This document shows, one piece after another, positions 1-6,568 of a stretch of 12,500 nt of DNA (its first letter is position 1; each line of letters starts with the position of its first letter). The notes below the pieces were generated by a model. It did no database searches and was not told the origin of the DNA. It worked only from the letters and a program-made list of their open reading frames with translations. Source of the DNA: Glandiceps talaboti (taxonomy: Eukaryota; Hemichordata; Enteropneusta; Spengelidae); NCBI RefSeq assembly GCF_964340395.1, contig NC_135557.1, positions 20,338,725 through 20,351,224 on the forward strand, given 5' to 3'. The position numbers and the translations under genes were made by a program.

Positions 1-822
1 ACTTTTATGATTAACAATAAGGTTTGCTTTATCACATTTCACTGATGTACAGTACAGTATTACTTAAGCATCAAGTCTCTGTGATAATGAATACAATTAA
101 AAGTGTATGTTACAATTATGTTACTATGGATATTCAATGTTATCAATTATGCACATTACAGATTCTGTAACCTTGAACATTGTGAAACATACCGCTTACA
201 TTACACTACCATGTGTGCAAATACAGCTGCGTAAATCACATGACGACATAAATTGTGACGTCATGTGGTGTAATATGTAAATATTCAGCTATAAACCAAT
301 CAGTGGTCTCAACACTACAAATGTACATACAATATTGACAATCTCATTTTAACAAATCAAATTAGAAGAACAACGAATAAAAATCAGCAAACTGTACCCA
401 CATTTCAATTTCCCATCCTGATACTTGCTGTGCAGCATGATTTACTCTCAAGTTCTATATTTGATTCCCTCTGTTGTGAGAGTTCGCAAGAGTTGATATA
501 TATTTAACCATAAACTTGGTTTAATTCATGTAAGCTCCTCATGTACCGTGATTTTCACCACTGCAGGCATTGGAAAGATATTCTCTATTTATTTTTGGCA
601 TACTTTTTTGCTTGTCTTTATTGACCTCGAACCTGATTCAAACAATAAGCAAAAAAATAAATTAAAAAAATAATGTGTCTCTATGCAATACTATCAGGAT
701 GGAAGTAGGAAATCTCCAACTACGTCATGCACTCTATGACCTTTGACACAAGAAAGCATCTTGCTACCCTATTTCATAGTCATATGTTCGCTTCCTATGG
801 TTTTGTACAGGTACTTTATTAT
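1..822. other. Non-coding AT-rich stretch downstream of the TIR-SAM-NHL gene
   Basis: No open frame with recognisable domains is seen on either strand. It may include distal 3' UTR of the minus-strand gene, given the AATAAA motifs at 588-593, 617-622 and 815-820. The only other structured element seen is the inverted repeat at 237-267. Confidence 0.5.
237..267. repeat. Nine-base inverted repeat containing a perfect CRE palindrome
   Basis: CACATGACG (237-245) and CGTCATGTG (259-267) are exact reverse complements around a 13-base spacer. The right arm overlaps TGACGTCA (256-263), the palindromic cAMP-response/ATF-CREB site. Less exact inverted similarity continues outward (TACATTACAC-like on the left, GTGTAATATGTA on the right), so this may be the centre of a decayed palindromic element. 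Confidence 0.55.
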
Positions 823-827
823 TGTTT

Positions 828-859
828 CAAACAAACAAACAAACAAACAAACAAACAAA
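828..859. repeat. (CAAA)8 tetranucleotide microsatellite
   Basis: Eight uninterrupted CAAA units are followed by a TAAA variant. The tract lies downstream of the nearest candidate poly(A) signal of the minus-strand gene, so it is probably outside the shortest transcript. Confidence 0.95.
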
Positions 860-980
860 TAAATGTCATTTTCTAATGAGTCTTTGTCATGACTAAATTC
901 GGAATTATTGAAAACAGTCAGCTGAAATGGTCAGAGTCACTAAAAATCCTAATTTTGGAAAGAAATGGCAAATCATATTT

Positions 981-986
981 TTTATT
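981..986 (-). promoter_or_regulatory. Candidate polyadenylation signal AATAAA for the TIR-SAM-NHL gene
   Basis: TTTATT on the plus strand is AATAAA on the gene strand, about 175 bases past the stop codon. A U-rich stretch follows on the minus strand. Further AATAAA copies lie at 815-820, 617-622 and 588-593 and could serve as distal sites. This is a motif match only. Confidence 0.4.
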
Positions 987-1161
987 CTGGTAATCTAGCG
1001 ACTGTCAGGTAGATGAATATTTATGCAAAAATTGTTTTTCGAAGTTATGAGTTTATGGTTGCACATATACGTTAACAAGTCTAGCAGTGACAATAGGTGC
1101 TACAGTCAGAGGCATTGGCTTGGGTGCTGTACACGGTTGATAGTACACTGTGTACACTCAT

Positions 1162-2012
1162 TTAATGTTCAGAGTCCTGGCTGCCCTGTCGCACTTTTTT
1201 CCTTTTCGGCTTTTCTACAACTATGACGTGGTTGTAGCCCCATGTCTGTGTAACAGCAAATCTGGTTGTCTTGCCTTCACTGATAGCAATGAACTCAAGG
1301 TCTGCTATGTTAGCTGGTACAGCTGCAAACTCTTTCTTCTCTGATAGCCTAATTATTCTGTTATTGCCCCTGTCACAAACGTAAATATTATTTCTTTTGT
1401 CAACGCAAACACCAGTTGGATCATTTAGCTGGAGATCAGAACTATTACTGCCAAATGAAGAAGTAAACTTTAGATTTGAATCATACAAATTTATGCCATG
1501 GTCATGGGACATAACTATCTTCTGGTCACTTGTTATGGCTACTGACCTGGGGGATTCGAACTGACCTACATTCTGAGTTTGACCTTCTACTTCTGCTACC
1601 TTCTCTCCCATTGTTGTGAACTTAATCAGTCTATGTCCACCCCTATCAGTAGCCACAACAAAGTCACCCATCAAGGTTATACTCCATAGATTTTCATTTT
1701 GACAAATAATTCTGATTATTTTCTTATTTTCATTTGTCACAATGATCTGCTTATTACCAGCATCATATATGAAGTATTGGTTGTCATGGGATACTGCTAT
1801 GACCCATGGAAGGAAGGGTTGTGAGAAGTTATCCTCATATGTTAGCATATCAATGCACTGGAAATCACTGTTCAATATCTGGACTCTCTTATTGTTTGTG
1901 TCTGCAACAAGTAACAAACCAGTTGACGTCCAGGCAAGACCAAGGGGACAATTGAACTCTGCAGGACCTACACCTTTCTGACCTATGACACCCAGTGGCC
2001 ATTGAGAAGTAC
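1162..2012 (-). CDS. Exon 5: NHL-type six-bladed beta-propeller and C-terminal basic tail (codon 279 to stop)
   Basis: The acceptor reads GACCTCTTCACAG|GT (AG at 2014-2013). One uninterrupted 851-base exon encodes residues 279-561 and the TAA stop. I count six blades: 298-325 (PLGLAW to ADTNNKRVQIL, canonical), 345-370 (DAGNKQIIV), 388-410 (TDRGGHRLIKF), 430-455 (FESPRSVAI to HDHGINLY), 474-501 (DPTGVCVD to CDRGNNRIIRL, canonical), and a divergent sixth at 512-545. The repeated pattern P-x-G-v-a-v followed by D-x-x-N-x-R-I marks NHL repeats, as in TRIM2, TRIM3, TRIM32, TRIM71 and Brat, where the propeller binds RNA or protein. Which ligand this one binds is unknown. The tail holds KPKRKKVR (546-553), which resembles a monopartite nuclear import signal. 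An intron-free propeller beside a three-exon TIR suggests that the parts have different origins. Confidence 0.9.
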
Positions 2013-5000
2013 CTGTGAAGAGGTCAAAAGTCAGAGCAAGGTCAGACAACAAATTATAACCTCCTTAATCTTTTTTTTTAGAAGATACATATATTGAAAT
2101 GAGGCGTGTCGTCCATCCGTGACAAATTGCGTCCAGCCCTCCTTGCGCTTAAACCCTGTATAAGCCATAGGCAATAACACCTTTGTGTTTTTGAAGATTA
2201 TAAGTGTAACGGAGTGGGCTCCTTCATCTTCAAAAACAAGAAGCAATAAGGGACGAAAGGGTGTTGGAGTTTGGGAAGGGTTGGACGCGATTTGTCACGG
2301 ATCGTTGTCACCACGGCAGCTTGAATTTATGTTTTTACTAGTTCTATACACAATAAAATGACTTGTAGATAAGATAACTACTACATGTAGAGATACATAT
2401 GTACTTTCATAATCTGAATGTATCCTGTATTTCCCTCTCTGTCAACCGTTTGTTTGATTTGTAGATTTATGACTTCATATGAAATCTTTGCCACTTTATG
2501 ACCTATGGTTCAATTGGTCCTATGGAACCACACTTTCCAAAAAAAAGGTTAAAAACCATATTTCTCCGTGGTTTCTGGTGAATGAACTTTTCCAAATGAC
2601 AATCTTCATCTAAGAACTTAAAGTGCTTCCTTATCAAAAATTGTTCAAGAAGGAAGGCTGAATTTAGAAATACAGTACACTATTGTAGCAAATATATGTT
2701 GTTGTTATACTAATCAGATGCAAATTCGTCCTAATTATGTAGTGAAAAAATGACAACTTATGCTAACCAGATGCAAATTAGCATAATAACTTTGCAAGAG
2801 TTTCATAAAGATTTTATTTATTTGCGTCAGTAGTGTTTTGAGGTAAAGATATTTGGCAATTTCAATTTATAAACCTATTTAGACAGATTGATACACTTAG
2901 CTTATATTCTAATATCACCAACCTTTGCAACATTTTTCACTAGAATCTATTCTCAAGCTTGTTGTGTATTGTCTTGTTTTGTCTGTTACTGCACAAAATG
3001 CCAGATGTGGCTATAAATGTACAGTCCGTCATGCATCGCAATTGAAATTTCCATGTTTAGTTTCAAGGTTTATCAGTGATTTAATTTTCATGTTATTGAT
3101 GTTTAATAATCTACTAACCAGACGGTTGTCGAAGTGGTGCCTCAGCTTGGACAGGTGTCGTTCTTGACCTTCCATTAGAGGATGCCACTCTACGTTCAGA
3201 TTTTGTCCTAGGTTTTGTATCGGGAGGAGACACTTTAACAGCCGCTGCTGTGCCGCCATTGGTTGAGTTACCATTTGGCTGTTCTGTTAATGCCTCATCT
3301 CTCTTTCGAAGGATCTTCTTGGCTTTGAACTGACTAACATTAAAGTCGTCACCCATTAAGTCTTCTTTGGTAAGGCCGGCCAGATCTTCACCTGTGACAC
3401 AGTTTTCTCTAAAAGTCGATACTATTGAATCATCGAGTTGCAACGCCGTCAGCCATTCACAAACGCCCTCAACGTCCATGGATACTAATGCTGGGAGCAG
3501 AAACAAACTTCGTTACTATTACTTCATGTTCTGGATTTTGATATCACCTGTTTGACGTATCATAGGTGACGATTTTACTGTATTTGCGTGATGAATTTAG
3601 ATACCGTAGAAGAGTTTACTAATCACGCGTTACAAACAAAACAAAAAACACAAAATATATGACCATTGGGGATAAATATTCCATCGTTTGATTAAACTTG
3701 CTACTCTATATTGTAGGATGACAACAAATTGGAATCAAATACAGACACATTCTCACACTTACCATTATCTTCACAAGTCTGCTGGTTATGAACAATCTCA
3801 ACAGGTCCAACTTTCACTCCTTTTGCAGCCAGTTCAATATGAAGCTGTTCCATCGATTGTTCAAACTTCTCCTCATCAGAAAAATCTATCCATAGTTTAC
3901 TTCCCATGATAGGACCAAGCCAACCGTCTAATAATATTCAAATGTACAATTTGCATATTCATAATTATATCTAAGTAATCTTTATCCTCAAATCATTTTG
4001 TTTATTAAATGTTGTATCCCACACTACAGTCAATGTGCCATAGTGAGAGAACATTGGAAATCTTATATGATGTGACTTAGATGACAGAATTTGACATGTT
4101 TACTTGCATTTATTGTATCAAAATGGTTCATATATAAGGTGATAAATGGGTATTTATTGTGATTCTGTAATTGATAAATTAAAACAACCTCAACATGTTT
4201 TCAAACTTGAAAAAACAATGTGAAACACCCCATCAACAAAATCCATAGTTATACACGAATTAATGTCAATCAAGGGGTGGAAATTGTGAGTAAAAGGTTT
4301 GGTATTGTACGTACAATATATTATATTATAATCTGATTATAATTGTTGATGTAATACTGTATGCATTTCACAAATTTGTTGACACACACCGACACCCACA
4401 CACAGAGACACTCACACCCACAGACACCCACAACCCCCTCCCCCACACAAACACACGTAGTCTTCATACAAAAAGTAACTTACCGAATTCCATATCTTTT
4501 TCCATTCTCAGTGGTACAATAGCTCTCCGTTTAGCATCCGCATAACCCATTTCTTTTTGACAATTAAAGGAAACCTTGTAGGCATTTGATGCACACATAA
4601 CGATGACGTCAGCACCCTCTACACCTTCTGCCATAGCTTGGTTGATGTCCCCTGTAGCAATGTTAAAATAATAAAAGTATAGCATTGTTAAATGTACAAA
4701 AATGTATGTATCTGTGTGAGCGTAAGTTTGTAACAGTTATTTGCCTGGCGCAATATTGAATCCACAAAACTGACATAAAATAACATGGTAATTTGCATAA
4801 TAATCAACATAATTGTCAACATATCATATGCACGTCTTCAACATTGAAACATACTCTGACATTTTGTGAGATAGACACGTGACTACACACGTGACTACAC
4901 ACGTGACTCGGGATCAACTGAACCAGTTCTCTTCATGTGAATATACTGTTGATTATGATGTTTCCATTCAAAGATTACTAGAGCTCAAAGCTCAAAGTAC

Positions 5001-5187
5001 AACAAATGGTTGGTGTAACTTTCAACTTTAGTTGAAATATACAGCTACTATATTTACCTCTCATGTTGCTTAAATCCATCCATATTTTGTATCCTCTCTT
5101 GTCCAGCTCTTCCTTGATTCGTTTTACCACTGGTTGGTGATCCCATTGGTAGGATAACATCACGTGGTTTCTAGTGTCACTTGTCAT
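1162..5187 (-). CDS. TIR-SAM-NHL protein, five-exon gene, 561 aa, putative cytosolic sensor/NAD-cleaving effector
   Basis: The coding exons are 5187-5058, 4651-4484, 3927-3763, 3490-3119 and 2012-1162. They total 1686 bases, exactly 562 codons including TAA at 1164-1162. All four junctions use GT-AG, all four donors follow an exonic G, and every intron is phase 1. Domain order is TIR (about residues 5-135), SAM (159-222), a Ser/Thr/Gly/Arg-rich linker (223-278), an NHL-type propeller (285-545) and a basic tail with KPKRKKVR at 546-553. I see no signal peptide and no membrane span, so a soluble protein is expected. The start is the first ATG after an in-frame TAA (5205-5203), and it has A at -3. 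SAM domains commonly oligomerise, and TIR domains either scaffold or cleave NAD. The combined role (NHL senses, SAM clusters, TIR acts) is inference. It is not a Toll receptor (no LRR or membrane span), not a SARM1 orthologue (no ARM repeats, reversed order), and not TRIM-NHL (no RING or B-box). A 5' untranslated exon may exist but is not located. Confidence 0.88.
2116..2301. mobile_element. MITE-like fold-back element, 186 bp, with 25-bp terminal inverted repeats
   Basis: The outer arms 2116-2140 (starting TCCGTGACAAATTGCG) and 2277-2301 (ending TTTGTCACGGA) are reverse complements at 23 of 25 positions. Inside, a perfect 12-base pair of arms (2187-2198 and 2226-2237, GTTTTTGAAGAT) and a GGAG/CTCC apex (2211-2222) make the whole unit foldable. 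There is no transposase frame, as expected for a non-autonomous element. No clean target-site duplication is visible next to the arms, so the true ends may lie slightly further out. It sits about 100 bases upstream of the exon 5 acceptor. Confidence 0.7.
2718..2785. promoter_or_regulatory. Pair of octamer (ATGCAAAT) motifs in a direct repeat within intron 4
   Basis: ATGCAAAT occurs at 2718-2725 and again at 2771-2778, each inside the shared context CTAAYCAGATGCAAATT, 53 bases apart. The second copy is bracketed by TATGCTA (2759-2765) and TAGCATA (2779-2785), which are inverted. ATGCAAAT is the classical POU/Oct binding octamer. Function here is only suggested by the motif. Confidence 0.35.
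3119..3490 (-). CDS. Exon 4: SAM domain and low-complexity linker (codon 155 to 279)
   Basis: The acceptor reads TTTCTGCTCCCAG|CA (AG at 3492-3491); the donor reads G|GTTAGTA (GT at 3118-3117). The exon is 372 bases, symmetric phase 1-1. Residues 159-222 fit a SAM domain: an opening W-L helix (VEGVCEWLTALQLDD), a second helix (IVSTFRENCVTG), the E-D-L-x-x-L-T-x-E-D-L core around 189-199, and the long final helix (VSQFKAKKILRKRDEAL). Residues 223-278 are rich in Asn, Ser, Thr, Gly, Pro and Arg, with basic clusters (KPRTKSERR at 247-255), and look disordered. SAM domains act in protein oligomerisation; in SARM1 they build the ring that brings TIR domains together. A similar role here is inferred. 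Confidence 0.9.
3491..3762 (-). other. Intron 3 (272 bp, phase 1) between TIR and SAM exons
   Basis: It is bounded by GTAAGTG at 3762 and TTTCTGCTCCCAG ending at 3491. Apart from an A-rich stretch near 3635-3655, I see nothing structured in it. Confidence 0.87.
3763..3927 (-). CDS. Exon 3: C-terminal end of TIR domain (codon 100 to 155)
   Basis: The acceptor reads ATATTATTAG|AC (AG at 3929-3928), and the split codon 100 becomes Asp, giving DGWLGPIMGSKLWIDFS. This Gly-Trp-Leu-Gly signature followed by a short strand and a final helix (EEKFEQSMEQLHIEL, 118-132) closes TIR domains of the TIR_2-like group. A short tail (133-154, ending CEDN) links to the SAM exon. The donor reads G|GTAAGTG (GT at 3762-3761), phase 1. 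The exon length of 165 bases is a multiple of three. The acceptor has a weaker pyrimidine tract than the others, but the resulting junction restores the DGWLG motif, which supports it strongly. Confidence 0.88.
3928..4483 (-). other. Intron 2 (556 bp, phase 1) inside the TIR domain
   Basis: It is bounded by GTAAGTT at 4483 and ATTATTAG ending at 3928. It holds the CA-rich tract at 4382-4456 close to its 5' end on the gene strand. The rest is AT-rich without coding signal. Confidence 0.87.
4382..4456. repeat. CA-rich simple sequence (GT-rich on the gene strand)
   Basis: This is an imperfect run of ACAC, CACCC and CCCCC over about 75 bases with almost no T. On the transcribed strand it becomes a GU- and G-rich segment starting about 26 bases after the exon 2 donor. 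Such tracts can be length-polymorphic and can influence splicing through RNA-binding proteins; that part is inference. Confidence 0.85.
4484..4651 (-). CDS. Exon 2: central TIR domain with candidate catalytic glutamate (codon 44 to 100)
   Basis: The acceptor reads TTGCTACAG|GG (AG at 4653-4652) and the donor G|GTAAGTT (GT at 4483-4482); both introns are phase 1. The exon completes the BB loop (GDINQAMAEGVEGAD, residues 44-58, the usual G-D-x4-M-A pattern). It then encodes strand C (VIVMCAS), the SNAYKVSFNC segment, and a helix beginning QKEMGYADAK. E77, three residues after C74, lines up by eye with the Glu of the W-x-x-K-E or S-x-x-C-x-x-E motif that is catalytic in SARM1 (Glu642) and in plant and bacterial NAD-cleaving TIRs. 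The strand AIVPLRM (87-93) follows, as expected. Enzymatic activity is inferred from this residue pattern and is not shown by the sequence. Confidence 0.9.
4652..5057 (-). other. Intron 1 (406 bp, phase 1) inside the TIR BB loop
   Basis: It is bounded by GTAAATA at 5057 and TTGCTACAG ending at 4652. It contains three evenly spaced CACGTG motifs (4876-4905). No coding signal is seen. Confidence 0.87.
4876..4905. promoter_or_regulatory. Three CACGTG E-boxes at exact 12-bp spacing in intron 1
   Basis: CACGTG occurs at 4876-4881, 4888-4893 and 4900-4905. Each is part of ACACGTGACT, so the block is a 12-base tandem repeat of nearly three units. On the gene strand each reads GTCACGTGT, close to the GTCACGTGAC palindrome recognised by USF, MITF/TFE and related bHLH-zip factors. 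First-intron position near the 5' end of the gene is compatible with an enhancer. It could equally be a neutral microduplication. Confidence 0.45.
5058..5187 (-). CDS. Exon 1: N-terminal part of TIR domain (residues 1-43 plus first base of codon 44)
   Basis: This exon encodes the first TIR strand and helix. HVMLSYQWD (residues 8-16) matches the box-1 region, usually written as F-I-S-Y followed by a short acidic loop. An amphipathic helix follows (about 18-31), then GYKIWMD (32-38), which is strand B leading into the BB loop. The exon ends inside the BB loop (SNMRG). The donor reads G|GTAAATA, with GT at 5057-5056, and leaves one base of Gly44 (phase 1). ATG lies at 5187-5185 in the context AAACAAGATG, with an in-frame TAA 18 bases upstream. 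A TTAG at 5199-5196 just before the ATG could be an acceptor for a non-coding first exon; this cannot be settled here. Confidence 0.88.
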
Positions 5188-5468
5188 CTTGTTTCCTAAC
5201 GTTTATGTATCTATGAAAGTGATTCGAAAAGAAATTCAAGTGAGTGAAATGGAAAGTTATAGCCATTGTTAATTATTTTTACACTAAATTTCATATGTAT
5301 CCGTGTGTGTGTGTGGGGGGGGGGTCTGTATTTGTATTTGTGTCTTTGTCTGTCTGTGTATCTGTATATGTAGTTGACGGTGTGAGTGTATCTGTGTATT
5401 TATTATCTTTCAACTAAGTCAAACTTACATGTTTGTTTATACTAGCTGTCACGAGGTATGTAAACACA
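5188..5468. other. Immediate 5' flank of the TIR-SAM-NHL gene with GT and poly-G tract
   Basis: No clear TATA box or initiator is visible on the minus strand. A (GT)6 run at 5303-5314 leads into ten consecutive G (5315-5324), followed by TGT- and CTGT-rich sequence up to about 5400. A non-coding first exon or promoter could lie here or further right, but nothing identifies it. Confidence 0.4.
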
Positions 5469-5786
5469 TGGTTCCGATTCAATTTTAGAATAGGTGGGGT
5501 AGGTAGATTTTTCTCCATCATTTTTAATGTATTGTTTTCAAATGTGAGTGTCTAGTTCAAGTAGTTATGTTTTCCGTTGTTTTCCATATAGTCTCTGTGT
5601 TATTTTGGTTACTTCTCATCAGATGTACAGCCATTACAGCTTTGAATAACAGTTTTATATTGTCTTTGTAAGATGATATCTATTTTTCGCGAGACTTCGC
5701 AATTTTCGCGATTTCATTTCTCGAATATGTAAAATAAAGTCCAAGGTTGGCGTGAAAAACTAGGTGGGGTTGAGTAAACGGAACCA
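5469..5786. repeat. Copy 1 of a roughly 320-bp dispersed repeat with TGGTTCCG termini
   Basis: It starts TGGTTCCG (5469-5476) and ends CGGAACCA (5779-5786), an 8-base perfect inverted terminus. AGGTGGGG recurs inside both ends, as a direct repeat. Long stretches match the block at 6254-6568: the GTGAGTGTCTAG segment, the TTATGTTTTCCGTTGTTTTC segment, the CAGATGTACAGCCATTA segment, the TTTTTCGCGAGACTTC segment and AAAAACTAGGTGGGGT. Similarity continues a little past the right terminus (TTTTAGACCTTA). There is no protein-coding frame. It is probably a non-autonomous transposable element, class not determined. Confidence 0.75.
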
Positions 5787-6164
5787 AACAATCTTTTTAG
5801 ACCTTATGAAGAGGAATCATTGTTCACCCAATTTTAGAAAGTGCAAAGCATGTAACAATGTGAGTTTGAAGCTTGTGATGTGCATAATTATTTCTCTAGT
5901 TATTATGCAAATAATATGGAAATTGTCATGCAAATGATCCGCCATGTTTGAAATCAATCCTTTATGTCAAAACTGCACTTTACAAAGTTAACTTTGTCAG
6001 TAATATTACTCCAAGGTCATTCCAATATAATTTGGCAGATGCCTTGTCAGTCCATATCATTACTGTTGAATTTATGTGTTAATTGTGAATCTATCATATT
6101 GATAGTAGTGAGTTTAATAATATGTGTGTTAACGTTTAATATGCCGATAAATCTACTATGGAGA

Positions 6165-6206
6165 GGTTGAGCCTTGCGGGATTAGTACGTGGGTGGTACT
6201 TCCGTG
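6165..6206 (+). ncRNA. Short stretch resembling the 3' half of 5S rRNA (relic or SINE part)
   Basis: The sequence GATTAGTACGTGGGTGG (6180-6196), preceded by GGTTGAGCCTTGCGG, resembles the GGTTAGTACTTGGATGG region of animal 5S rRNA around the C box of its internal promoter, recalled from general knowledge. The 5' half of 5S (A box and intermediate element) is not recognisable upstream, so this is not an intact gene. It could be a decayed pseudogene, a piece of a 5S-derived SINE, or chance. Confidence 0.3.
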
Positions 6207-6253
6207 GTTAGGCCATGCACGAAAGGGTGTTTAGGCCTTACGAACAAAATGTG

Positions 6254-6568
6254 TGGTTCCGATTTTTGTCATGTGTGAGTGTCTAGTCATGGATGTATTA
6301 GTCTCACTAATACATCCATGGTCTAGTTCAGGTAGTTATGTTTTCCGTTGTTTTCCATATGGTCTCTGTGTTATTGGTTTCTTCCCAGCAGATGTACAGC
6401 CATTAGAGATTGGAAGAACAGTTTTATACTGTCTTTGTAAGTTGATGTCGGTTTCCGCATTCTCTATTTTTCGCGAGACTTCACAATTTTTTTTCTCGAA
6501 TATTTAAAAAAAAAAAAAAGGTTTAGGGTTGGCACGAAAAACTAGGTGGGGTCGGGAAACCGGAACCA
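6254..6568. repeat. Copy 2 of the roughly 320-bp dispersed repeat, carrying a hairpin insertion
   Basis: It starts TGGTTCCG (6254-6261) and ends CGGAACCA (6561-6568), in the same orientation as the copy at 5469-5786. Relative to that copy it lacks roughly 60 bases after the left terminus and gains a palindromic insert (6287-6320) within the GTCTAG site. It also has an A14 run at 6506-6519. Imperfect inverted similarity extends outward on both sides (TTTAGGCCTTACGAAC from 6230; TTTTAGGCCTTAGAG to about 6592), so the full terminal inverted repeat may be about 32 bases. Confidence 0.75.
6288..6320. repeat. Perfect 15-bp-arm hairpin with 3-base loop, flanked by GTCTAG duplication
   Basis: CATGGATGTATTAGT (6288-6302) and ACTAATACATCCATG (6306-6320) are exact reverse complements around CTC. 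GTCTAG occurs immediately before (6281-6286, with one T between) and immediately after (6321-6326). The paired repeat copy at 5469-5786 has a single GTCTAG and no hairpin, so the palindrome was gained after the copies split. Confidence 0.92.

Larger units (their letters stand above)
2013..3118 (-). other. Intron 4 (1106 bp, phase 1) between SAM and NHL exons
   Basis: This is the longest intron, bounded by GTTAGT (from 3118) and TTCACAG (to 2013). It contains a fold-back element near its 3' end (2116-2301) and two octamer motifs at 2718 and 2771. I see no coding potential between them. Short open frames at 2031-2246 and 2925-3167 show no domain features. Confidence 0.85.

Noticed and set aside
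1551-1560. TTCGAATCCC on the minus strand, resembling a tRNA T-loop
   Set aside because: It lies inside the NHL coding frame (Gly-Gln-Phe-Glu-Ser-Pro), and no acceptor stem, A box or anticodon arm fits around it.
2031-2246. 71-codon minus-strand frame overlapping the intron 4 acceptor region
   Set aside because: It overlaps the fold-back element and the intron end, crosses into no domain, and is incompatible with the well-supported splice at 2012.
1162-5187. Toll-like receptor or MyD88 identity for the TIR gene
   Set aside because: There is no leucine-rich repeat, signal peptide, membrane span or death domain; the TIR is N-terminal and resembles the NAD-cleaving type.
1162-5187. SARM1 orthologue
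   Set aside because: SARM1 has ARM repeats and two SAM domains before a C-terminal TIR. Here there is one SAM, no ARM, the reverse order, and a propeller.
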